23,575 nucleotides of DNA, taken from positions 1-23,575 of the forward strand of contig JBOHYW010000040.1 of NCBI GenBank assembly GCA_050738155.1. Direction: 5' to 3'. The stretch comes from 66-474 sp050738155. GTDB lineage: Bacteria; Pseudomonadota; Gammaproteobacteria; Xanthomonadales; Rhodanobacteraceae. Shown piece after piece: positions 14,757 to 21,874 of this stretch. Below the pieces are notes generated by a model, which searched no databases, was not told where the DNA came from, and saw only the letters and a program-made list of their open reading frames with translations. The position numbers and the translations under genes were made by a program. How positions within the stretch are numbered: position 1 is the first letter of the stretch; each line of letters begins with the position of its first letter.

Positions 14757-15781
14757 GCCTGTTCTGCCTCTTGTCGTTTGTGTGGGCGGTTGTCCGCAAC
14801 GTCGGCCAGTGGTTCGGGCCGGCGCAACAGGTGTTCGAAACCGACCGCCTTGTTGCCGCCGTGCGCGCCGAAACGGCCGCGGAACAGCGGCACGTCCTCG
14901 GCGTAGACGCGGACGCGGTCGGGGTGGGGAAGGGTGATGACGTCACCGGGACGCAGCGCCATGAAGTCGCGGATGGAGAGGCTGGCCTCGCCTAGCTGTG
15001 CGGTCAGCTCGACTTCGGCGTCGAGGATCTCCTCGTGCAGGCTGTGCATCCAGCGTTCGTCGTGTTCGACGCGGTCGCTCTGCACGCCGGCATCGAGCAA
15101 TTCGCGGATCGGCTCGACCATCGCATAGGGCATGGTCAGGTGCACGTCGCCGCCGCCGCCGTCGAGGTCGACGTGGAAGCGCGATACCACCACCGTTTCG
15201 GTGGGACTGACGATGTTGGCGAACTGCGGGTTGATCTCGGAGTTGACGAATTTGAAATCGAGTTTCAGCACCGGTGACCAGGCTTCGACCAGCGCAGAGT
15301 AGGCCTCGGCCAGCACGATCTGGATCACTCGATTCTCGGTCGGTGTGAAGTCGCGGCCCTCGATGCGCGCGTGAAAGCGCCCGTCGCCGCCGAAGAAATT
15401 GTCGATGACGCTGAACACCAGTTTCGGTTCGAACACCGTCAGCGCGGTGCCGCGCAGCGGGTGCACGCGGGTCAGGTTGAGATTGCTCGGCACCGCCAGC
15501 GAATGCACGTATTCGGAAAACTTCAGCATGCTCACGCCTTCCACCGAGACTTCGCAGGTCTTGCGCAGCACGTTGAACAGGCCGGTGCGGAAATAACGCG
15601 CGAAACGATCGTTGATCATTTCCAGCGTCGGTAGGCGCCCGCGCACGATGCGGTCCTGCTGCGCGAAGTCGTAGGACTGCGCGGTACCCGGCGGCGGGGT
15701 GTCGGTGGCGGTCTCGACGTTGCCGCTGTCGACGCCGTCGAGCAGTGCGTCGATTTCTTCCTGGCTGAGGATGTCGCTCAT
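14753..15781 (-). CDS. fliM: FliM, C-ring switch protein and CheY-P receptor
   Basis: FliM receives CheY-P and transmits it to FliG to switch rotation. It has 342 residues. The N-terminal CheY-binding segment is SQEEIDALL (6-14). A short linker leads to the middle CheC-like domain (about 45-235), then the C-terminal SpoA domain (about 255-325) with LGEASLSIRDFMALRPGDVI. A run of glycines (DGGGGD) lies in a loop of the middle domain. The ATG at 15781 lies 16 bases after fliL, and the N-terminal motif fixes this start. The frame is open further upstream, but that stretch overlaps fliL. Confidence 0.97.
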   Translation of the reverse strand: MSDILSQEEIDALLDGVDSGNVETATDTPPPGTAQSYDFAQQDRIVRGRLPTLEMINDRFARYFRTGLFNVLRKTCEVSVEGVSMLKFSEYVHSLAVPSNLNLTRVHPLRGTALTVFEPKLVFSVIDNFFGGDGRFHARIEGRDFTPTENRVIQIVLAEAYSALVEAWSPVLKLDFKFVNSEINPQFANIVSPTETVVVSRFHVDLDGGGGDVHLTMPYAMVEPIRELLDAGVQSDRVEHDERWMHSLHEEILDAEVELTAQLGEASLSIRDFMALRPGDVITLPHPDRVRVYAEDVPLFRGRFGAHGGNKAVGFEHLLRRPEPLADVADNRPHKRQEAEQA

Positions 15782-15797
15782 GGTCTTGGCCAATCCG

Positions 15798-16283
15798 TCA
15801 TTGCATGACAAAGGCGGTGAAGTACACCGCTTCGATACCGGGTCGTCCCAGCGACTTCTTGACGATCGCCTGCACCTTCGTGAGCGCTTCGCCCTGCAGC
15901 TGCTGCTTGCCCTTGGCGGTCGACAACGTGGCGTAGTCCTGGCTGCTGAACAGCAGCAGCAGCGAATTGCGGATCGCCGGTTCGGCGGCCTTGGCGGCAT
16001 CGATCGCCTTCGGGTCGTGCGACATCAGGCTGACGCCAACCTGCAGGAAGCGGATCGCGCGGTCGTCCTTGAAATTGACGACGATCGACGGATCGAGCGT
16101 GTAGTAGTCGGCCTTCTCGCTCAGCTCCGGCTTGGCCGGCCCGCTGTGGTGCATGAACAGGAAACCACCCGCGCCGGCCACCACCACGACCACGATGATG
16201 GCAACGATCAGGATCAGGCCCTTTTTGCTCTTCTTGACCGGGGCGGCGGTGGTTGCTTCGTCTGGCGTTGCGTCGGCGGGCAT
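15798..16283 (-). CDS. fliL: FliL, basal-body membrane protein supporting the stator
   Basis: FliL surrounds and stabilises the stator in many bacteria. It has 161 residues: a short cytoplasmic start with KKSKK (17-21), one membrane helix at about 22-44, and a periplasmic FliL domain (about 55-161) with YYTLDPSIVVNF and a C-terminal VYFTAFVMQ ending. It is the first gene of the fliL-to-flhB run and follows a promoter of the -24/-12 type about 40 bases upstream. Confidence 0.95.
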   Translation of the reverse strand: MPADATPDEATTAAPVKKSKKGLILIVAIIVVVVVAGAGGFLFMHHSGPAKPELSEKADYYTLDPSIVVNFKDDRAIRFLQVGVSLMSHDPKAIDAAKAAEPAIRNSLLLLFSSQDYATLSTAKGKQQLQGEALTKVQAIVKKSLGRPGIEAVYFTAFVMQ

Positions 16284-16323
16284 GCTCGTCTCACAGGAAA
16301 AATCAGGGAGTCGAGTTCAACAA

Positions 16324-16339
16324 TGCAAACGCCATGCCA
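16324..16339 (-). promoter_or_regulatory. Sigma-54-type (-24/-12) promoter for fliL
   Basis: The minus strand reads TGGCATGGCGTTTGCA. GG and GC are separated by exactly ten bases, and only one base (T for C at position 6) departs from TGGCAC-N5-TTGCA. The predicted start of transcription is about 30 bases before the fliL ATG. FleQ-dependent sigma-54 control of the fliL operon is known in Pseudomonas. Confidence 0.82.
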
Positions 16340-16477
16340 TCCGAAAATGCCGCGCAAACACATGTTCTGCAGACATTTTTTTTGGCAACGATGCAGCCGC
16401 GGCGGATTCTTGACGCGTCATCTGCGCCGGCGTTTGGAGGGTGCCGAACGCTTGGCGCGACCTTGGTCATCGCGAAG

Positions 16478-16761
16478 GTAGGCCGGATCAAGCCGCGTGA
16501 GCGGCGGATCCGGCGCGGTGCGCCTTGATCGCCTCTACGCGTGCTACGCGTCAAGGGCCGTAGGGTGGAACCCGCGCAGCGGTTTCCACCGGTCGGATTC
16601 CACGGCGAATCATCGGCGGGATACGCCGCTGCGCGGCTTGATCCGCCTTACGCGCCTACAGAGACACCGAGGCAGGTGTGAGCGACGGTAGGGCGTATCA
16701 AGGCGCGAGCGCGAATGCGCGAACGCCGGATCCGCCGCCAAGGCGGCTTGATCCGGCCTAC
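16478..16761. repeat. Cluster of GTAG-headed REP elements between fliK and fliL
   Basis: The 528-base gap between fliK and fliL carries no convincing gene. It holds five REP-like units with GTAG (or CTAC on the other strand) and a GC-rich imperfect palindrome. They are 16478-16514 (+), 16560-16590 (+, a variant with GGTGGAA/TTTCCACC arms), 16620-16659 (-), 16688-16729 (+) and 16725-16761 (-). The last two face each other as a head-to-head pair. The remaining bases, 16360-16470 and 16762-16811, show nothing I can identify. The fliL promoter lies on the fliL side of the cluster. Confidence 0.78.
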
Positions 16762-16811
16762 TCGGCTTCGGTGCAGGCGACGCAAAATCCGCGCGCAGAG
16801 GCGGCGCGGAC

Positions 16812-17930
16812 TTATGCGAAATCGTCGACGCCGCCGGGGGCGGCGATGCGCATCGGGCGCCAGACTGGCGCGGGATCGGTTTCGACGTTGCCACTGCCGC
16901 CCGCATGGCCACCACCCGCATGTTGCGCGAACGCCGCGTGTTGCTGGCCGGATGATTGCTGGCCGACCGAAGCCTGGCCGAGGTTCAGGCCCTGCTGCGC
17001 GAGCATGTCGTGCAATTGCGGCAGGGTCTGCTGCAAGGCGTGCACGGTTTGCGGATGTTGCACGGCGAAGTTGACGTCGACGTGATCGTGATGGGTGGTG
17101 ATGTCGACGTGGATCGGGCCAAGCGTGCGCGGGTTGAGTTGGATCTGGGCTTTCTGGATTCCCTGTCCGGCCATCCACGCCACGTGTTGCGCGGCTTCTT
17201 GCGCGAATTGCGGCTGGGTCGGCGTTGCCTGCATCGTGAGCTGTGCCGGCGCTGGCGCCGGTGCGGGCGCCGGGTTGGTGGCAGCAGCAGCGTGCCCGCC
17301 GAGGAGTTGGCTCAGCTGCGCGGTGAAATTGCCGGGATCGGGTTGGCGCGAGGCCGTGTCTTTTGCGGAATCGACGATGGAGTGCGCGGCATTTGCGAGT
17401 TCCGGAATTTGCGTAGTCGTCTGGACGTTCTGGCCCTGCGCCGTGTCCGCGGATGCATCGGTGGGTGTCGCGCTGCTTGCCGGCGGTGCAGGGCTGGCGA
17501 GTGTCTTGGTCGCGAGCAGCGCTGGCGCCGCCGGCGCGGGTGGGGATTTTGCCGCGGCGGCGGCGCTGGCGATGACGGGAGCCGGTGCGGTTGCACCCGG
17601 CGGCGACTTGCCGTCGTCGGCAGGTGTTTGCCGCGTGGTTGCCGGTGCCATCGGCAGCGCTGCGATTGGCGCCGGTGGGGGCTTGGCGTCGTTGTTGCCC
17701 TTGTTGTCGTCTTTGGAGCCGTGGTCCGAATCGTCTTTGGATTTCTGCCCCGCGTGCTTGGGCGCCGGCGGGGTATCGTCGCCGGAACCTTTGTCCGTAT
17801 GCGTTTGCGGCTTGGCCTTGGCTTGTTGCAAGGCGTCGTCGAAATGGCTGTCGCCGGCGGCCGGCGCGCTGCCATTGCCGGCACTGGCGGCGGCAGGCGG
17901 TGGTGTCGATGGGATGGCGAGACTGCTCAT
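16812..17930 (-). CDS. fliK: FliK, hook-length control protein
   Basis: FliK is exported during hook growth and, by touching FlhB, stops hook export at the right length. It has 372 residues. The first 240 are low-complexity Ala/Pro/Asp/Lys-rich sequence with a (AP)n run (221-229), as expected of the unstructured ruler. The C-terminal Flg_hook domain (about 248-323) has IQLNPRTLGPIHVDI, VQHPQTVHALQQTLPQL and LAQQGLNLGQASV. Residues 324-350 add a Gly/His/Gln-rich stretch. The ATG at 17930 is preceded 46-61 bases upstream by a -24/-12 promoter, which also argues for this start. It does not overlap fliJ (112-base gap). Confidence 0.94.
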   Translation of the reverse strand: MSSLAIPSTPPPAAASAGNGSAPAAGDSHFDDALQQAKAKPQTHTDKGSGDDTPPAPKHAGQKSKDDSDHGSKDDNKGNNDAKPPPAPIAALPMAPATTRQTPADDGKSPPGATAPAPVIASAAAAAKSPPAPAAPALLATKTLASPAPPASSATPTDASADTAQGQNVQTTTQIPELANAAHSIVDSAKDTASRQPDPGNFTAQLSQLLGGHAAAATNPAPAPAPAPAQLTMQATPTQPQFAQEAAQHVAWMAGQGIQKAQIQLNPRTLGPIHVDITTHHDHVDVNFAVQHPQTVHALQQTLPQLHDMLAQQGLNLGQASVGQQSSGQQHAAFAQHAGGGHAGGSGNVETDPAPVWRPMRIAAPGGVDDFA

Positions 17931-17975
17931 GACGTGATCGGGCCGTATCGTTTGGACAATGGATGTAATGGATGC

Positions 17976-17991
17976 TGCAGGTTGCGTGCCA
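17976..17991 (-). promoter_or_regulatory. Sigma-54-type (-24/-12) promoter for fliK
   Basis: The minus strand reads TGGCACGCAACCTGCA. It has the full TGGCAC -24 box and CTGCA as the -12 box, with GG and GC ten bases apart. It lies in the 112-base gap between fliJ and fliK, with the expected start of transcription about 35 bases before the fliK ATG. In Pseudomonas aeruginosa fliK is a separate sigma-54 (FleR) target, which fits. Confidence 0.85.
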
Positions 17992-18042
17992 GTGCGGGCG
18001 CTGGTGCTTGGGCAGACGCGTACCGCTGGCGATGCGCGGCGC

Positions 18043-18495
18043 TCATGGCGACGGCCACGGGTTTTTCCGTTGTTGCATGCGTTCGTCCAGCGCGGCCTGT
18101 TCGGCGCGCTCCTCGCCGGCTTGTTCCCTGTCGCGATAGCGTTGGGTGACGGTATCCAGCGCCGCGCTGCGGCTGCGTGATTCGAGCCACGCCGCGCGGG
18201 CTTTGGCGACATTGCGCGTGTGCTGCTCGATTTCCCGTCGCTGCTGCGCGATGGCGTCATCGATGCGCGCGATGAATTGCTGGCGGTTGAGCAATTCGGC
18301 GACCGTCACGCCGGAGCCCTGCGACGGGTTCGGCTGCAGTTCGTAGTCATGGCGGAATTGCTTCAGTTCGTCGAGCTGGCGCTTGGCGGCTTCCAATCCG
18401 CGGATCCGCTCGGCCATGGCATTGGCTGCCTCGTCGGTATGCTTGCCGGCGATGTCGGCGACCCGTTGCAGGCGCTCGGAACGCGGTGCGTTCAT
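18043..18495 (-). CDS. fliJ: FliJ, export-apparatus stalk protein
   Basis: FliJ is the coiled-coil stalk that sits in the FliI hexamer and links it to FlhA. It has 150 residues, almost entirely predicted helix. Charged heptad-like segments lie at about 8-50 and 70-140, the latter ending in an Arg/Glu/Gln-rich stretch (QRYRDREQAGEERAEQAALD). The ATG at 18495 overlaps the fliI stop as ATGA. The frame is open for hundreds of codons upstream, but this lies over fliI in another frame. Sequence conservation in FliJ is low, so the call rests on size, coiled-coil character and position after fliI. Confidence 0.92.
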   Translation of the reverse strand: MNAPRSERLQRVADIAGKHTDEAANAMAERIRGLEAAKRQLDELKQFRHDYELQPNPSQGSGVTVAELLNRQQFIARIDDAIAQQRREIEQHTRNVAKARAAWLESRSRSAALDTVTQRYRDREQAGEERAEQAALDERMQQRKNPWPSP

Positions 18496-19889
18496 TGCAT
18501 CGCCCTGGCGACTGGTGCGCTGTCGTCGTCGGCGAGTACTTCGGCCAACGCATGCACGGCGGTATCGAAATCGACGGCTTCGGAGACCTCCTGCTGCAGG
18601 AACGCGCTCAGAGCCGGCCACAACGCGATGGCTTGGTCGACGCGCGGATCGCTGCCCTTCTGGTAGGCGCCGATGGTGATCAAGTCGCGCTGCTGGCTGT
18701 AGGCCGAATACACCTGGCGGAAACGCTGCGCCAGCTTCAGTTGTGTCGGCGGAATCACCGCCGGCATCACGCGGCTGATCGATGCCTCGATGTCGATGGC
18801 GGGGTAGTGGCCGGCTTCGGCGAGGTCGCGCGACAGCACGATGTGGCCATCGAGGATTGCGCGCGCGGCGTCGGCGATCGGATCGTGGCGATGATCGTCG
18901 CCTTCGGTCAGCACGGTATAGAACGCGGTGATCGAACCGCGTCCGTCGGCGTCGTTGCCGGCGCGTTCGACCAGTGCCGGCATCAGCGCGAACACCGAGG
19001 GCGGATAACCCTTGGTCGCGGGCGGCTCGCCGATCGCCAGCGCGATCTCGCGTTGCGCCTGCGCGTAGCGGGTCAGCGAATCCATCAACAGCAGCACGCG
19101 CAGACCGCGATCGCGGAAGTGTTCGGCGATCGCGGTGGCGACCTGTGCGCCGCGCAGGCGCGACAGCGGCGGTGCGTCGGCCGGTTCGGCGACGATCACC
19201 GCGCGGCGGCGGCCTTCCGCGCCTAGGATCTGATCCACGAATTCCTTCACTTCGCGGCCGCGTTCGCCAATCAGGCCCACCACCACCACGTCGGCATTGG
19301 TGAAGCGGGTCATCATGCCGAGCAGGGTCGACTTGCCGACGCCGGAGCCCGCGAACAGGCCCATGCGCTGGCCGCGTCCGACCGTCAGCAGCGCGTTGAT
19401 CGCACGCACGCCGACGTCCAGCGGTTGCGAAATCGGTTGGCGTTGCATCGGGTTGATCGGCGCGCGCTTCAGCGATGTGTGTTGGCCGGCGCGCAGCGGA
19501 CCGCGGCCATCGAGCGGCGTGCAAGTGGCATCGATTACGCGGCCAAGCAGTGTGTCACCGACCGGAATCCCGGCGTCGTGCGGGCACGGACGTACCCGCG
19601 CATTCGGCAGCACGCCGTGCAGGGTGCCGATCGGCATCAGGTACAGGCGACCGTCGGCGAATCCCACCACTTCGGTTTCCATGCTGCTGCCATCGGCGCA
19701 GTCGACCATGCAGTGGGAACCCACCGGCGCCTCGCAGCCGACCGCTTCCAGGGTCAGCCCGACCACGCGTCGCAACATGCCTTCGACCACGATCGGGCGG
19801 GTCTTGTCGACTTGCCGGCCGCGCGCGGCGAGACGGGCTTGCCAGCCTTCGCTGCGTTGGGCGATGCGTTGTTCGACGTCGGCGCTCAC
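18492..19889 (-). CDS. fliI: FliI, ATPase of the flagellar export apparatus
   Basis: FliI is the F1-beta-like hexameric ATPase that unloads export substrates at the gate. The chosen GTG at 19889 (start of SADVEQRIAQRSEGW) gives 465 residues against 457 in E. coli. Walker A GSGVGKST is at 181-188, followed by VGLIGERGREVKEF, Walker B LLLMDSLTRYAQAQREI and GYPPSVFA. C-terminal FliJ- and FlhA-contacting sequence is present. The frame remains open to an ATG at 20009, but those 40 codons are read out of a hairpin repeat, so I reject that start. No strong Shine-Dalgarno site precedes the GTG. The gene is separated from fliH by 333 bases of repeats and overlaps fliJ by four. Confidence 0.95.
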   Translation of the reverse strand: MSADVEQRIAQRSEGWQARLAARGRQVDKTRPIVVEGMLRRVVGLTLEAVGCEAPVGSHCMVDCADGSSMETEVVGFADGRLYLMPIGTLHGVLPNARVRPCPHDAGIPVGDTLLGRVIDATCTPLDGRGPLRAGQHTSLKRAPINPMQRQPISQPLDVGVRAINALLTVGRGQRMGLFAGSGVGKSTLLGMMTRFTNADVVVVGLIGERGREVKEFVDQILGAEGRRRAVIVAEPADAPPLSRLRGAQVATAIAEHFRDRGLRVLLLMDSLTRYAQAQREIALAIGEPPATKGYPPSVFALMPALVERAGNDADGRGSITAFYTVLTEGDDHRHDPIADAARAILDGHIVLSRDLAEAGHYPAIDIEASISRVMPAVIPPTQLKLAQRFRQVYSAYSQQRDLITIGAYQKGSDPRVDQAIALWPALSAFLQQEVSEAVDFDTAVHALAEVLADDDSAPVARAMQ

Positions 19890-19910
19890 GGGTTCAGACT
19901 CGCTTTCCGA

Positions 19911-19999
19911 AAGCAGAAGCGAAAGCAGTCCGCGAAGAACGCGAAGGACGCAAAAAAAGAAAGTTTCTCTTTGCGTCTTTCGCGTTCTTTGCAGGCAGT
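19911..19999. repeat. Hairpin repeat, copy 3 (fliH-fliI gap, fliI side)
   Basis: The arms are 19928-19954 and 19970-19996, complementary at 23 of 27 positions, around an A-rich/T-rich loop. This is the most divergent copy. It begins about 38 bases upstream of the fliI GTG on the transcript. A half-site reminiscent of the CGTCATTCC family (GCCGGAATCCAT) follows at about 20031-20043. Confidence 0.85.
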
Positions 20000-20071
20000 G
20001 CCAGGACATGCGGCAAAGGCGCCGGGAAAAGGCCGGAATCCATCATGTCTTCGATCAGGATATGGCCACAA

Positions 20072-20165
20072 AGGCAAAAGCAGTCCGCAAAGGACACGAA
20101 GGACGCAAAAAAAGAAAATTTCTCTTTGCGTCTTTCGCGTTCTTTGCGGACAATTGCTTTTTGGG
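20072..20165. repeat. Hairpin repeat, copy 4 (fliH-fliI gap, fliH side)
   Basis: The arms are 20083-20109 and 20125-20151, complementary at 24 of 27 positions. The loop AAAAGAAAATTTCTC resembles that of copy 2. Outer flanks GGCAAAAGCA and TTGCTTTTTGG extend the pairing. Copies 3 and 4 lie in the same orientation about 155 bases apart, so the 333-base gap between fliH and fliI is mostly repeat and holds no gene. Confidence 0.9.
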
Positions 20166-20222
20166 CATACAGGAAGATGCCGGAAAAGGACCGGAGAGAC
20201 GACGCTGGGTCGGCCGTCGGCG

Positions 20223-20870
20223 TCATGGATTTGCCCCGTCGTTCGATGGCGCGGCCACGTCCTCGTCCAGCGCGGCGTCGATCATGGCGCGCAGGCGTGT
20301 TTCGATGCTGGCGTCGATGCGCGAATCGGCACCGGTGATGCGGCAGTCGCCGAATTTCAGTTGCGGGTCTTCGACGATGTGCCAGCCACGTTCGCCCGCT
20401 TCGCTCAGTCCTTCGCGCAACAGCGTAGCGGCCTGCGGGTTCACGCTGATGTCGATGCTGGCGGTGGCGGCGGGCAGCGCGCCGATGGCCTTGCGGACCA
20501 CCTTCAGCAGATGTTCCGGTTGCAGGCGCAATTCGGCTTGCAGCACTCCGCGCGCCACCAGCGTCGCCAGCTCCGCGAGTTGTCGTTCCACCGCGTTGTC
20601 GACGTCGGCGAGCGGACGTGCCAGCGCGTCGCAGAGGCCGCGCAGGTGTTGCAACTGGGCGTGCAGTTCGTCATGCGCGGCGTGACGGCCTTCGGCGAGG
20701 CCTTGCTCGTGACCTTCGCGCCGCGCCTGCTCGCCGATGGCTTCCAGTTCGGCAACGGTCGGGCGTGCCGCGGGCTCGCTGACCGCGGCCGAGCCCTCGA
20801 CCGTGGGCATGTTCCAGCGACGCACCTCGGGAAGCTGCTCGCGCGATACCACGCGCAGCGCCCCGTTCAT
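20223..20870 (-). CDS. fliH: FliH, regulator of the FliI export ATPase
   Basis: FliH dimers hold FliI in check and tie it to FliN in the C ring. It has 215 residues. A short N-terminal region with Trp19 resembles the FliN/FlhA-binding part. A charged helical segment follows (about 40-70), with small residues spaced in GxxxG fashion (EGHEQGLAEGR). The conserved FliH/HrpE C-terminal domain (about 90-205) includes VNPQAATLL and WHIVEDPQLKFGDCRI. It overlaps fliG by four bases (ATGA). Downstream lies the repeat-filled gap before fliI. Confidence 0.94.
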   Translation of the reverse strand: MNGALRVVSREQLPEVRRWNMPTVEGSAAVSEPAARPTVAELEAIGEQARREGHEQGLAEGRHAAHDELHAQLQHLRGLCDALARPLADVDNAVERQLAELATLVARGVLQAELRLQPEHLLKVVRKAIGALPAATASIDISVNPQAATLLREGLSEAGERGWHIVEDPQLKFGDCRITGADSRIDASIETRLRAMIDAALDEDVAAPSNDGANP

Positions 20871-21874
20871 ACCATTTCCTCATTGCCGCCGAGGTTGATC
20901 TTGCCGGCATCCGCCAGTTTGCGGGCGATGGCCAGGATTTCCTTCTGCGCGGCGTCGACGTCCGACAGCCGCACGGGACCGGAAACTTCCAGGTCGTCGC
21001 GCAACATGTCGGCGGCGCGCTGCGACATGTTGGCGAAAAACTTTTCGCGCAGTGCCGCTTCGCTGCCTTTCAGCGCCACCATCAAGCGTGGCGAAGGCGC
21101 CTCGCGCAGCAGCGTCTGCATGCTGCGATCGTCGACCTGGGCGAGATCCTCGAAGGTGAACATCAGTTCCTCGATGCGTTCGCCGAGTGCCGCGTCGAGG
21201 CCGCGGATCGCGCCGATCAGCTCGGTTTCGCGGCTGGTTTCCATGTTGTTGAGGATGCTCGCGGCAACTTTCAGACCGCCCACGGTTGCCGATTTCAGCT
21301 TGGTGCTGTTGCCGGAAAACTGGCGTTCCATGATTTCGTCGAGCTCGTGCAAGGCTTCCGGCTGCACGCCGTCGAGGGTGGCGATGCGCATCAGCACGTC
21401 GCTGCGGGTGCGCTCGGGCAGGTAGCCGACCACTTCGGCAGCCTGGCCGGGTTCGAGGTGCGCCAGCACCAACGCGATGATCTGCGGATGTTCCTGGCCG
21501 ACCAGTTCGGAGATGGCGCGGCTTTCCATCCACTTCAACGATTCCAGGCCCTTGCTGCTGTGTCCGAGCAGGATCCGGTCGATCAGGCTGCCGGCCTTGC
21601 TTTCGCCCAGCGCGTTGACCAGCACCTTGCGGATGTATTCGTCGGTGCCGACGCCGAGTGGGCTTTGTTCTTCCAGTTCCGCAGAGAAGCGTTCCAGTAC
21701 GTGGCTGGCCTGGTCGCGGCTGATGTTCTTGAGCGCGGCCATGGCGGTGCCGACCACCTGCACGTCGCGTGCGTCGAGGTGCTTGAGCACCATCGCGGCG
21801 TCTTCCTCGCCCAGCGACAGCAGCAGCACGGCAGCGTACTGCGCGCCGGTCATCTTGTTTGGATCAAGCGCCAT
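20867..21874 (-). CDS. fliG: FliG, rotor switch protein that receives torque
   Basis: FliG binds FliF with its N-terminus, FliM with its middle domain and the stator with its C-terminal charged helix. It has 335 residues, full family length. The N-terminal domain starts MALDPNKMTGAQYAAVLLLSL. The middle domain has EHPQIIALVLAHLEP, with the conserved EHPQ. The Gly-Gly linker is GGLKVAAS. The C-terminal domain has MFTFEDL and NMSQRAADMLRDDLE, the torque helix whose charged residues meet MotA/MotC. It overlaps fliF by 11 bases and fliH by four. Confidence 0.97.
   Translation of the reverse strand: MALDPNKMTGAQYAAVLLLSLGEEDAAMVLKHLDARDVQVVGTAMAALKNISRDQASHVLERFSAELEEQSPLGVGTDEYIRKVLVNALGESKAGSLIDRILLGHSSKGLESLKWMESRAISELVGQEHPQIIALVLAHLEPGQAAEVVGYLPERTRSDVLMRIATLDGVQPEALHELDEIMERQFSGNSTKLKSATVGGLKVAASILNNMETSRETELIGAIRGLDAALGERIEELMFTFEDLAQVDDRSMQTLLREAPSPRLMVALKGSEAALREKFFANMSQRAADMLRDDLEVSGPVRLSDVDAAQKEILAIARKLADAGKINLGGNEEMV

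Noticed and set aside
16284..16811. Small genes between fliK and fliL
   Set aside because: Open frames here run through REP palindromes on both strands, with no ribosome site or domain-like sequence.
19425..21425. 666-codon open frame on the plus strand opposite fliG, fliH and fliI
   Set aside because: It crosses three well-supported minus-strand genes and two hairpin repeats and resembles no protein family.
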